NCBI RefSeq assembly: GCF_000478275.1
Contig: NZ_ASJB01000064.1
Span: 364,019-428,018 of the forward strand
Length of the DNA: 64,000 nt
Origin: Amycolatopsis orientalis DSM 40040 = KCTC 9412
Lineage (GTDB): Bacteria; Actinomycetota; Actinomycetes; Mycobacteriales; Pseudonocardiaceae
Direction of reading: 5' to 3'
Shown here one piece after another: positions 1-7,611 of the stretch. A program made the translations under genes and the position numbers. Under the pieces are notes generated by a model. That model saw only the letters and a list, made by a program, of their open reading frames with translations, did no database searches and had not been told where the DNA came from. How positions within the stretch are numbered: position 1 is the stretch's first letter; every line of letters begins with the position of its first letter.

Positions 1-92
1 CGCCGGTCCACGTACCCCTTCAGGCGCTCTGGCCCCAGCACAGCACTTCCGACGCCCGCCAAGCCTTCCTCGCATCCGTCCAAGGCTTCTAG
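1..92 (+). CDS. C-terminal end of an unidentified protein (partial)
   Basis: A frame open from the window edge (codons starting at base 3) ends in TAG at 90-92, giving a tail of about 29 residues finishing in ASVQGF. The stop overlaps the stop of the convergent MarR gene by 3 bases, the tight tail-to-tail packing seen elsewhere in this window. Too little remains to name a family. Confidence 0.35.
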   Translation, partial: PVHVPLQALWPQHSTSDARQAFLASVQGF

Positions 93-568
93 CCCGGCCG
101 AGCCTCAGCGGCGCCGGCACGCCGGTCGTGGTGATCCAGCAGCTTCGCCAGCAGCTCGGTGAACCGCTCCCGTTCCTCGGGTGACAGCGGCGCCAGCAGC
201 TCTTCCTGACGCTCCGCGAGCTGCTTCTCCAGCCGCCGCAACTGCCGTTTGCCCGCGGTGGTCAGCGAGATGACGTTCCGCCGCCGGTCCGCGGGATCCG
301 GGGCGCGCTCGACCAGTTCGCGCTCGGCGAGCTCGTTGATCGTCGCGACCATCTCGCTGACGTGGATGCCGCTACGGCGGCCCAGCTCGGCCTGACTGGC
401 CGGCCCGAACTCCTCCAGCGTCGCCAGCACGCGGTAGTGGTACCCCCGCGCGTGGACGGCGGAGAATCCCTCGGTCACCAGGCGATGCGCGTGGTTCGCG
501 GACTGCGTGAGCAGCCAGCTGGGCAGCTCCTGCCACCGGGGATGCGTCTCTTCCGAAGGGGCCTCCAT
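89..568 (-). CDS. MarR family transcriptional regulator
   Basis: A winged-helix DNA-binding protein of 159 residues, the normal MarR length. The helix-turn-helix runs about residues 55-95 (SQAELGRRSGIHVSEMVATINELAERELVER, described here in two parts: SQAELGRRSGIHVSE then the recognition helix), followed by the wing with DPADRRRN, a typical MarR wing motif. The long C-terminal helix (RLEKQLAERQEELL) would serve dimerisation. It is divergent from the epoxide hydrolase gene, and the 113-bp gap carries three AACG-type inverted repeats, so it probably represses itself and the hydrolase. The effector is unknown; phenolic or epoxide-related ligands would be a guess. Confidence 0.9.
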   Translation of the reverse strand: MEAPSEETHPRWQELPSWLLTQSANHAHRLVTEGFSAVHARGYHYRVLATLEEFGPASQAELGRRSGIHVSEMVATINELAERELVERAPDPADRRRNVISLTTAGKRQLRRLEKQLAERQEELLAPLSPEERERFTELLAKLLDHHDRRAGAAEARPG

Positions 569-579
569 GTGACCAGTCT

Positions 580-648
580 AACGAATCGTTGGGCGGCCGA
601 ACGATTCCGGTATCGTTGGGGCACCAAACGTTGGGCGCATGAACGTTT
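580..648. promoter_or_regulatory. Probable MarR operator array
   Basis: Three inverted repeats lie in the divergent promoter: AACGAATCGTT (580-590), AACGAT/ATCGTT with a 6-bp spacer (600-617), and AAACGTT (626-632) facing AACGTTT (642-648). All share the AACG core. That they bind the adjacent MarR protein is inferred from position. Confidence 0.5.
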
Positions 649-681
649 ATGTGCCGAATAAACCACCGGGAGCCCGAGACC

Positions 682-1767
682 ATGATCAAGCCCTACCGCG
701 TCGACATCCCCCAGGCCGACCTCGATGACCTCAACGACCGGCTCGCCCGCACCCGCTGGCCGAACGAGGTCGCCGACGCCGGCTGGGACTACGGCTTCCC
801 GCTAAGCCGGCTCAAGGAACTTGCCGAGCACTGGAGAACCGGCTACGACTGGCGCGCCCATGAAGCCCGGCTCAACGAACTTCCCCACTTCACCACCGAG
901 ATAGAAGGCCAGAACATCCACTTCGTACACGTCCGGTCCGCGAACCCGGACGCGCTCGCGCTGATCCTCACCCACGGCTGGCCCGGATCGTTCCTGGAGT
1001 TCCTCGACGTGATCGGGCCGCTCTCACGCGACTTCCACCTGGTGATCCCGTCCATCCCGGGATACGGCTTCTCCGGCCCGACCCACGAACGCGGCTGGGA
1101 CATCACGCGGATCGCCCGGGCCTGGGCCGAACTGATGCGCCGCCTCGGATACGACCGCTACGGCGCTCAGGGCGGCGACTTCGGCTCGGGCATCTCGACG
1201 GCGCTCGGCGCGGTGGCTCCCGACCGGGTCATCGGGGTGCACGTCAACTATCTGCCGACCCGGCCGGATCCGGACGCCGGGGTCGAACTGTCCGAAGAGG
1301 ACGAAGCCCGCCTCGACAAGGTCCGGCGGCTGATGGCCAATCGCCCGCCGTACCAGGCACTACAGGCCGCCACTCCGCAGACCATCGGCTACGCGCTGAC
1401 CGACTCGCCGGTCGGCCAGCTGGCCTGGATCGCCGAGCGCTTCGCACAGTGGACGGATCCCCGTTCGCCGATCAGCGACGACCGGATGCTCACCGACATC
1501 TCGCTGTACTGGCTGACCGCCACCGCGGCTTCATCGGCACGACTGCACCACGACGCCCCGCGCGGCACAGTGGAGTGCCCGGTACCACTCGGCGTGGCGG
1601 TGTTCCCGCACGACATCACGCAATCGGTGCGACCACTGGCCGAGCGGCTGTACGACATTAGGCACTGGTCCGAGTTCGAGCGCGGTGGGCACTTCGCCGC
1701 GATGGAGGTCCCTGGCCTGCTCGCCGAGGACATCCGGAAGTTCTTCCTCGGCCTGCTGAAAAAGTAG
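682..1767 (+). CDS. Epoxide hydrolase (microsomal/juvenile-hormone type)
   Basis: An alpha/beta hydrolase of 361 residues that would open epoxides to diols. The N-terminal EHN domain (PYRVDIPQADLDDLNDRL) is followed by the oxyanion motif HGWPGS, the nucleophile Asp in GGDFGSG and the catalytic His near the C-terminus in GGHFAA. Length and motif order fit the family. The start is taken at ATG 682, which has a GGGAG Shine-Dalgarno about 9 bases upstream; an in-frame ATG at 649 would add an atypical tail and lies in the operator region. It is the only structural gene in the MarR divergon. Confidence 0.9.
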   Translation: MIKPYRVDIPQADLDDLNDRLARTRWPNEVADAGWDYGFPLSRLKELAEHWRTGYDWRAHEARLNELPHFTTEIEGQNIHFVHVRSANPDALALILTHGWPGSFLEFLDVIGPLSRDFHLVIPSIPGYGFSGPTHERGWDITRIARAWAELMRRLGYDRYGAQGGDFGSGISTALGAVAPDRVIGVHVNYLPTRPDPDAGVELSEEDEARLDKVRRLMANRPPYQALQAATPQTIGYALTDSPVGQLAWIAERFAQWTDPRSPISDDRMLTDISLYWLTATAASSARLHHDAPRGTVECPVPLGVAVFPHDITQSVRPLAERLYDIRHWSEFERGGHFAAMEVPGLLAEDIRKFFLGLLKK

Positions 1768-2040
1768 TCTGGCCGGCCTCGTGGCTGGTCTTCTTTGGAT
1801 GATTGAGTGGTTTCAACCGTTCCGCGGCGGTATAGGTCGTTATACACTTCAAGAGGATCACTGAATTACCGGAAGTTCGGCCGTCTCGACCGACTTCCGG
1901 TCCTCCAAGATCCACTGCTTGGCGTTCTCGATGTGCCGAGGCATCGGGGTGCTGCCTCGTCGGCCTCCGCCACCGCCAGGGCCTCACAGACGGTCAGTCT
2001 CTCCCCTCCCCCGGCCGGGTTTAGCGAAGGTGCTTGTCGT
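1768..2040. other. Convergent intergenic region
   Basis: 273 bases between two converging genes. It holds the 16-bp palindrome listed separately. A 28-codon minus-strand frame (1858-1944, starting MPRHIENAKQ) is present but has no convincing ribosome binding site, so it is not called. Nothing else is recognised. Confidence 0.4.
1830..1845. repeat. 16-bp palindrome GTATAGGTCGTTATAC, copy 1
   Basis: GTATA and TATAC flank a 6-bp spacer. An identical 16-mer occurs at 28145-28160, also in a convergent gene junction. The spacing resembles GntR-family operators, but there is no gene start beside either copy. Confidence 0.6.
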
Positions 2041-3174
2041 TCAGCCGAGCGCTGCGATCAGCCCGATCGTCAGCGACGTCCTCTCCGGAATGTGCGCGAC
2101 GAGCACGTGTTCGTCGCGGGCGTGGGCACCGCCGCCGACCGCGCCGAGCCCGTCGAGCACCGGACGGCCCAAGGCGGACACGAAGTTGCCGTCGCTCGCG
2201 CCGCCCACGGCGGTCTCCTCCAAGTCCCAGCCGTGTCCGGCAGCGACCGTCCGCGCCTTCGCGAAAAGCTCCCGCGACGGGTCGTTGGGGGTCATCGGCG
2301 GACGGTTCCACTCCCCGTCGACCGAAACCGTCACCCGCGGCTCGCTGGCGGCCAGTTCCGCGAACACCGTGTCGATGCGGTCCATTTCGGACGATTCGGC
2401 GACGCGGACGTCGACGCCGCAGGTCGCGTGACCCGCTGTCACGTTTCGCCCGGTGCCACCGGAGATGGTGCCGACGTTGACCGTGGTGCCGTGTTCACGG
2501 GAGCCCGCGACGGCGAGCCGCCCGACGATCTCGGCGAGCGCGTGGATCGCGCTCGCACCCGCGTACGGATCCAGTCCCGCATGCGCCTCGACGCCGGCGA
2601 CAGCCACGTCGAACAGGCCGACTCCTTTCCGCGCGGTCTTGAGCTTGCCGTCCAGCGACGCCTCGAAGACGAGCGTGGCGAGTGCTCCCTCGCTCGCGGC
2701 TTCGATATGCGGCCGGGAGAACGGGCTGCCGATCTCCTCGTCGCCGTTGAAGAGGAACTTGACCGTCGGATGCGGAAGCCCGAGTTCGCGAAGGCCCCGC
2801 AGCGCCCAGACCGACTGCACCAGGCCGAGCTTCATGTCGAACGCGCCGGGTCCGGTGATCCGGCCGTCCTCGGCGGTGTACGGCCACCCGGCCAGGGTTC
2901 CGGTGGGCCAGACCGTGTCGTAGTGGCTCAGCAGCAGCACCGTTCCCGGCGTCGTTCCCGGATAGGTCAGTTCGAGGACGTCGCCGCGGACCGGGTCGGT
3001 GTGCCTGGCTTCGACGCCTGGGGTGCCGAGCCGCTCGAAGACCCAGGCGCGGAGCGCGTCGAGTCCTTTGTCGAGCATCGGTTTGTCGTAGCTGTGCGTC
3101 TCCAGTTCGACGATCGTCCTGAGGTCGTCGAGCATCGCGGGCAGGGCCGCGCGGGACCATTCGGTGGGTGACAA
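2041..3174 (-). CDS. M20 family metallopeptidase (carboxypeptidase G2-like)
   Basis: A two-zinc amidohydrolase of 377 residues, of the group that removes C-terminal glutamate or similar groups. Metal and catalytic motifs are visible: SHYDTVWPTG (first His, Asp), GPGAFDMKLG (bridging Asp) and NGDEEIGSP (general base Glu-Glu). The same frame runs on upstream without a stop into the transporter gene, but the real start is TTG 3174 preceded by AGAAAGGA. It sits 11 bases downstream of the abgT gene. Together they suggest uptake then hydrolysis of p-aminobenzoyl-glutamate or a similar N-acyl amino acid. The substrate is inferred from the pairing only. Confidence 0.88.
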   Translation of the reverse strand: MSPTEWSRAALPAMLDDLRTIVELETHSYDKPMLDKGLDALRAWVFERLGTPGVEARHTDPVRGDVLELTYPGTTPGTVLLLSHYDTVWPTGTLAGWPYTAEDGRITGPGAFDMKLGLVQSVWALRGLRELGLPHPTVKFLFNGDEEIGSPFSRPHIEAASEGALATLVFEASLDGKLKTARKGVGLFDVAVAGVEAHAGLDPYAGASAIHALAEIVGRLAVAGSREHGTTVNVGTISGGTGRNVTAGHATCGVDVRVAESSEMDRIDTVFAELAASEPRVTVSVDGEWNRPPMTPNDPSRELFAKARTVAAGHGWDLEETAVGGASDGNFVSALGRPVLDGLGAVGGGAHARDEHVLVAHIPERTSLTIGLIAALG

Positions 3175-3185
3175 GGGAATCCTTT

Positions 3186-4730
3186 CTAGCGGACAGGGGC
3201 GCCGGGGCCGAGCGGGATGCCGAACACCCAGAACACGAAGAACAGCAACGTCCACACCACGAGCAGCGCGAACGAAAGCGGCACCGTCATCGAGAAGAGC
3301 GTGCCGATACCGGCCGAACGCCGGTAGCGCTGGAGGAAGCCCAGCGCCATCACGAAGTACGGGCTCATCGGCGTGATCGCGTTGGTGCACGAGTCCGCGA
3401 TGCGGTAGAGGGCCTGGGTGGTCTCGGGCGGGATGTCGAGCAGCATCAGCATCGGCACGAACACCGGACCGATCAGGGCCCACTGCGCCGATCCGCTGGT
3501 GACGATCAGGTTCACCAGGGTCACCACCACCAGGATGCCCAGCATGATGACCGGACCGGAGACGCCGGCGGATTTGAGCAGTTCCGCGCCGTTGATGGCG
3601 GTGATCTCGCCGATCCCGGTCCACTTGAAGTAGGCCAGGAACTGGGAGATGGCGAAGAACAGCACCAGGATCGGCGCCATCTCGCGGAATCCGTGCGCCA
3701 TGAACCCGGGGATGTCGCGGCTGCTGGTCACCGTTCCGGCGACCTTGCCGTACGCCCAGCCCGCGGCCAGGAAGCCGAGCGCCAGGAAGATCGAGATGGA
3801 GGTCAGCAGCGGTGATTCGACGAGGCTTCCGCCCTTGCCCCGCAACGGGGACGACGAGGGCAGCACCGCCAGCACCAGTGCGAGCACGAAGACGACCAGC
3901 GCGATGAGCGCGGCGAGCAGGCCCCGCCGTTCCTGGCGGCCGAGTTCGAGCGAGCCGAGGTCGTCCTCGTCGGCGTCGTCGTCGACGGGCATCGCTTCCG
4001 CGCGCCGCGCGAGCACCTTCTCGGTCACGAGGGTGATCACCGCGGCGAGTACGACCGACGAGGCCAGCGAGAAGAAGTAGTTGGACAGCGGGGTGACCAC
4101 GTAGGCCGGGTCGATCGTGTGCGCCGCCGCCGTGGTGAGCCCGGAGAGGATGGCGTCGGTCGGCGTGATCAGCGGACTCGCGTCGTACCCGGCGGAGATG
4201 GACACGAACGCGACCACGATGCCGAGGATCGGGCTCCGGCCCACCGCGCGGAAGGCCAGCGCCCCCAACGGGATCAGCACCACGTACGCGGCGTCGGAGG
4301 CGACGTGGGAGACCATCCCGGTGAACGCCAGCGCGAAGGTGACCCAGCGCGGAGACACCTTCGAGACGCCGGAGCGGAGGACCGCGGCGAGCAGGCCGGA
4401 CCGCTCGGCGACCGCCACCCCGAGCATGACCACCAGGATCGTGCCCAGCGGCGGGAACGAGGTGTAATTCTTGACCGCGTCGGTGACCATCATCCGCACG
4501 CCCTCGCCGGACAGCAGATTCTTCGCCTCGACGGCCTTGCCGGTCGCCGGGTTCAGCGCCGACACGCCGGCCTCGCTCAAGCCCCAGCTGGCCAGCGCCA
4601 GCACCCCGCTCAGGAGAACGAACAGCCAGAACGGATGCGGCAGCTTGTTGCCGACGCGCTCGACGACGTCGAGGCCGCGCAGCAGGAGGTTCATCGGACG
4701 TGAGGACGCTCTGGTCTGGCCGGCACTCAA
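3186..4730 (-). CDS. abgT: AbgT family transporter (aminobenzoyl-glutamate type)
   Basis: An integral membrane protein of 514 residues with about 12 hydrophobic segments, close to AbgT family length. Typical features are the N-terminal RGLDVVERVGNKLPHP stretch before the first helix, the periplasmic loop with AVEAKNLLSGEGVRMM, and PSSSPLRGKGGSL between later helices. AbgT proteins import p-aminobenzoyl-glutamate in E. coli, and some homologues export sulfonamides. The following M20 amidase supports a catabolic or folate-salvage role here. It is divergent from the Lrp-type gene at 4854, its likely regulator. Confidence 0.92.
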   Translation of the reverse strand: MSAGQTRASSRPMNLLLRGLDVVERVGNKLPHPFWLFVLLSGVLALASWGLSEAGVSALNPATGKAVEAKNLLSGEGVRMMVTDAVKNYTSFPPLGTILVVMLGVAVAERSGLLAAVLRSGVSKVSPRWVTFALAFTGMVSHVASDAAYVVLIPLGALAFRAVGRSPILGIVVAFVSISAGYDASPLITPTDAILSGLTTAAAHTIDPAYVVTPLSNYFFSLASSVVLAAVITLVTEKVLARRAEAMPVDDDADEDDLGSLELGRQERRGLLAALIALVVFVLALVLAVLPSSSPLRGKGGSLVESPLLTSISIFLALGFLAAGWAYGKVAGTVTSSRDIPGFMAHGFREMAPILVLFFAISQFLAYFKWTGIGEITAINGAELLKSAGVSGPVIMLGILVVVTLVNLIVTSGSAQWALIGPVFVPMLMLLDIPPETTQALYRIADSCTNAITPMSPYFVMALGFLQRYRRSAGIGTLFSMTVPLSFALLVVWTLLFFVFWVFGIPLGPGAPVR

Positions 4731-4811
4731 CGGTGTGGCTCCTTTCCGTGGGCGGGCTCATTACAAACTCACGCGAACGAATAGTGCAACCGTTTACTGA
4801 TAGACGCACAG

Positions 4812-4842
4812 ATCAGTCACATGGCTGCAAGTTATGACTGAT
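4812..4842. promoter_or_regulatory. Inverted repeat in the abgT/Lrp divergent promoter
   Basis: ATCAGTCA (4812-4819) and TGACTGAT (4835-4842) form a perfect 8-bp inverted repeat 15 bases apart, ending 11 bases before the regulator start. It is a good candidate operator for the Lrp/AsnC protein; binding is inferred. Confidence 0.5.
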
Positions 4843-4853
4843 ACATTCATCCG

Positions 4854-5861
4854 GTGTTGACCGAACCCGACCTCGACCTGATCGCGGCGCTTCAGGTCGC
4901 CCCACGCGCCTCGGTCGCCGTACTCGCCGAGGCCCTGGGCGTATCCGCCAGCACGGTGGGACGGCGGCTGCTCCGGCTCGAGGAGCAGCGGATCCTGCGG
5001 GTGATCGGCCAGGTCGACTGGACGGCCAGGGCGCGGGGCAACCCGCGGCATGTGTGGGTCACGACCGAACCGGGCGCGTCGGGCTCAGCGGCGAAGGCGC
5101 TCGCCCGGTTTCCCGAAGTCCAGCTCGCGGCGGAGACGGCGGGCCGCTCCGACGTCTATCTCGCCGTGCACGTCCCGGACCGCGCCCAAACGCGCGAACT
5201 ACTCGCCGAGCGGATTCCCGGTGTCCCCGGCGTGGCGGGCACGCATTCGGAACTCGTGCTGCGCGCACTGACCAGGGCCCATTCCTGGCGCCTGCACCGG
5301 CTGAGCGAGGACCAGCACGAAATCCTCTCCCGTGAGCTGGTCACGCCCGACCCGTCCGGGAGTTTCGACGCCGACAAGGCCGGCCCCGACGAGCGGCGGC
5401 TCATCGGCCTGATGGCCGGGAACGGAAGGATCACCGCCGCCGAGGCCGGCCGGATGCTGAACCTCAGTCAGTCCACGGCCTACCGGCTGATCCAGTCGAC
5501 GCTGCGGCGTGGCGTCGTCCGGCCGCGCGTGGAGGTCGAACCGGCGCAACTCGGCTACGAACTGGAGGCGGTCATCGCGCTGACCATCGCCCCGGGCGCC
5601 ATCCAGACGGTGGCCGAGGAGCTGGCCCGGCATCCGTCGGCCCGGTACGTGTCGATCGTCGCGGGCACCGCTTCGGTCATCCACCAGGGCGTGTTCCGGA
5701 ACGAGGACGAGATGGCCGACTTCCTCACCCGCGACCTCGCTCCCCTGCCCGGCATCACCGCCCTGCAGGTCTCCGTCGTGCTGCGCATGCTGCGCCGGTA
5801 CTGGCTCTACCGCGAGGACGGCAGATTCGCGGCTGCCCCAAGGACCGAGAGTGGAAATTAG
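4854..5861 (+). CDS. Lrp/AsnC regulator with two tandem units
   Basis: 335 residues, twice the usual Lrp length, built as HTH-RAM-HTH-RAM. The first HTH is at about 5-50 (SVAVLAEALGVSASTVGRR), its sensor domain at about 65-140, the second HTH at about 180-215 (ITAAEAGRMLNLSQSTAYR) and the second sensor domain at about 225-320. Such fused forms occur in actinomycetes. The GTG at 4854 is used; TTG at 4857 is equally possible, and there is little Shine-Dalgarno. It is divergent from abgT and M20, so an amino-acid-like product of that pathway could be its ligand. Confidence 0.88.
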   Translation: MLTEPDLDLIAALQVAPRASVAVLAEALGVSASTVGRRLLRLEEQRILRVIGQVDWTARARGNPRHVWVTTEPGASGSAAKALARFPEVQLAAETAGRSDVYLAVHVPDRAQTRELLAERIPGVPGVAGTHSELVLRALTRAHSWRLHRLSEDQHEILSRELVTPDPSGSFDADKAGPDERRLIGLMAGNGRITAAEAGRMLNLSQSTAYRLIQSTLRRGVVRPRVEVEPAQLGYELEAVIALTIAPGAIQTVAEELARHPSARYVSIVAGTASVIHQGVFRNEDEMADFLTRDLAPLPGITALQVSVVLRMLRRYWLYREDGRFAAAPRTESGN

Positions 5862-5896
5862 AGTTAGATCAGATATGGCGTGATCGGCTCTCTGCC

Positions 5897-5943
5897 GTGA
5901 AGGTCCCCTTACCTACCCTCAAGGTAGCGAAGGAGGCCTTCAC
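5897..5943. repeat. Hairpin repeat GTGAAGG...CCTTCAC
   Basis: Outer arms GTGAAGG and CCTTCAC enclose an inner stem TACC/GGTA. The reverse complement of its right half matches the single repeat at 39775-39803, so it belongs to a dispersed intergenic family. It lies 36 bases after the Lrp stop and may terminate transcription. Confidence 0.55.
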
Positions 5944-6052
5944 TACCTGGCGACCTACGCGGGACTCCCTCACGAGACCGGGGCCTGTCCGCAAAGGACA
6001 GTTTTCGGCGACTCGGCGTCCGGTTGAGGCCTAAGGCACGTTCCCGAACGGG

Positions 6053-6098
6053 GTCGTGAGTGGCAAAGAGCGTTCTAACGCTCCTTGCCACTCACGAC
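6053..6098. terminator. Long palindrome (GTGAGTGG family), variant copy
   Basis: 22-base arms with one mismatch and a 2-base loop; the ends GTCGTGAGTGG and CCACTCACGAC match those of the palindromes at 11996, 28167 and 41536, while the inner stem differs. It lies between convergent genes. No U-tract follows, as is common for actinomycete terminators. Confidence 0.55.
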
Positions 6099-6310
6099 CA
6101 CCTCGCGAAAACACGCAAAAGGCCCAAGTCGGACACTTATCTTCAGAAAAGTGTCTCTTATGGACACTCGGAGCCGCGGCCCGGTTTCCGTAAGCCAGTC
6201 TGGCCCCTCGCCTGAGCACGACACCTTTGCCTTACCTCTCAACAGAACCGCTTGGGCGCCAGCGGGCAAGCAGGCGAAGTCCCGTTCGCGGTACGGGGCC
6301 GTGACGCGGT

Positions 6311-6820
6311 TCAAAGCCCAGTCACTCCCCTCTCCCGCAGCGCGAGCCGCAGCGCCCGAAGGCCGTAGTGAAGCCGGGACCGGACGGTTCCGGGTGGCAC
6401 GTCCATCATGATGGCCAGTTCGGTGACCGATTGCCCCATGTAATAGGCGCGGACCAGTACGTTCCGGTGGTCCGGTGTCAGCTGGGTGAGCGCGTCGGCG
6501 ACCAGCCACGAGGTCAAGGCGGACTCGGTGGGGTCGGCTCGCCTGCCTTCCGGCACCCGTTCCGAGCCGACCTCCCGGCGGGCACGGGCGCTGCGGCGGT
6601 CGTCGATGACGATATTGCGGGCCACCGTGTAGAGCCATGCCCGCGCCGCCGCGACCTCTTCCTCCAGGATCCGCGGGTTCTTCCACGCCCGCAACAAGGT
6701 CTCCTGCACAACGTCCTGCGCCAGCTGCTCGTCGCCGGTGAGATGGCGTACGTAGCGGAGGAGGGGTACCGCGTTCGCGTCGTGCAGGGCGCACAACAGC
6801 GCCGTGTGACTCTGGTTGAT
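6311..6820 (-). CDS. ECF sigma factor, SigL-like
   Basis: A group IV sigma factor of about 169 residues. Region 2 is clear (RYVRHLTGDEQLAQDVVQETLLRAW) when read in two parts, RYVRHLTGDEQL and AQDVVQETLLRAW, as is region 4 (LTPDHRNVLVRAYYMG and the recognition helix VPPGTVRSRLHYGLRALR). The start is odd. AGGAGG lies over the stop of the preceding crotonase gene, and the only in-frame codon at proper distance is ATC at 6818-6820; TTG at 6796 is the next candidate and a far upstream ATG would lie inside the crotonase gene. It is the last gene of a four-gene operon and no anti-sigma gene is adjacent, unlike sigL-rslA in mycobacteria. Confidence 0.8.
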   Translation of the reverse strand: MNQSHTALLCALHDANAVPLLRYVRHLTGDEQLAQDVVQETLLRAWKNPRILEEEVAAARAWLYTVARNIVIDDRRSARARREVGSERVPEGRRADPTESALTSWLVADALTQLTPDHRNVLVRAYYMGQSVTELAIMMDVPPGTVRSRLHYGLRALRLALRERGVTGL

Positions 6821-6830
6821 GACGCACCTC

Positions 6831-7601
6831 CTACGCCCGGTGGAACGTCGGTTCACGCTTGGCGAGGAACGCCGCCGTACCTTCGCGCATATCCGGTGTC
6901 GTGAACGCCTCCCGGAACGCGGCCAACTCGATGTCCAGTCCTTGAAGGACATCTCGACCGCGGGCGGCGTTGATCACCGTCTTGCACAGCGTGACCGCGG
7001 CGGGTGAGTTCGCCGCGATCCGGACGAGGGTCCGGTGGGCCGCGTCGAGCATCTCCTCCCTGCTGTCGAAGATCTCGTTGACCAGCCCGATCCGGTTCGC
7101 CTCCACCGCATCCACGTGGCGGCCGGAATAGATCAGCTCACGGGCCCGCGCCGGGCCGATGAGCCGTTGCAACCGGACACAGCCGCCGAACCCGGGGATC
7201 AGGCCGAGCAGCACTTCCGGCTGGCCGAATACCGCTTTACGGGTCGCGTAGATGAAGTCGGCCGCCAGTGCCAGCTCGCATCCGCCGCCTAGGGCGTATC
7301 CGTCCACGCAGGCCACGACGGGGACGGGAAGGTGTTCCAGCAGATTCATCACGGCCTGGCCGAGCCTGCCGAATTCCTCTCCCTCGTCCGGTGTCATGGC
7401 CGCCATTTCTCGGATGTCCGCACCGGCGACGAACGCCGGTCCGGGCGCGGCGGTCAGGATCATCGGTTTGGTCACGCGGGCGAGAAAGTCCCGCAGTTCG
7501 CCGAGTGCCCGCCGGGACAGGGCGTTTCGGGCGGCGGGACGGGTGATGGTCAGGGTGACGACGTTCTCGGTCTCCCGGATGTCGAGCGTCTCGTAGTCCA
7601 C
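6831..7601 (-). CDS. Enoyl-CoA hydratase/isomerase (crotonase) family
   Basis: A crotonase fold protein of 256 residues. The oxyanion-hole segment AGADIREM and both catalytic glutamates of true enoyl-CoA hydratases are present, in GGGCELALAADF and FGQPEVLLGLIPG. The GTG start at 7601 follows GAGGAG by 6 bases and lies 10 bases after the stop of the membrane oxidoreductase, so the genes are co-transcribed. In this operon it may act on an unsaturated acyl chain activated by the adenylation enzyme, although no acyl carrier protein is encoded nearby. General beta-oxidation is the alternative. Confidence 0.88.
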   Translation of the reverse strand: MDYETLDIRETENVVTLTITRPAARNALSRRALGELRDFLARVTKPMILTAAPGPAFVAGADIREMAAMTPDEGEEFGRLGQAVMNLLEHLPVPVVACVDGYALGGGCELALAADFIYATRKAVFGQPEVLLGLIPGFGGCVRLQRLIGPARARELIYSGRHVDAVEANRIGLVNEIFDSREEMLDAAHRTLVRIAANSPAAVTLCKTVINAARGRDVLQGLDIELAAFREAFTTPDMREGTAAFLAKREPTFHRA

Positions 7602-7611
7602 AGTGAACTCC

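Larger units (their letters stand above)
5862..6310. other. Convergent intergenic region rich in hairpins
   Basis: 449 bases with no supported gene. Contents: two hairpin elements listed separately (5897-5943, 6053-6098) and a small inverted repeat GACACTT/AAGTGTC (6132-6155). The last lies downstream of the sigma factor gene and could help terminate that operon. Confidence 0.5.

Noticed and set aside
1858..1944. 28-codon minus-strand frame starting MPRHIENAKQ
   Set aside because: Plausible residues but no convincing ribosome binding site and no known family; left as a note in the intergenic entry.
1807..3171. A 454-codon plus-strand frame
   Set aside because: Antisense to the M20 peptidase; Arg/Gly-rich composition typical of GC-rich shadow frames, with no family motifs.
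2041..4809. A single 922-codon minus-strand frame joining peptidase and transporter regions
   Set aside because: Only its last 377 codons are the M20 peptidase; the first part runs out of frame through abgT and has no protein character.
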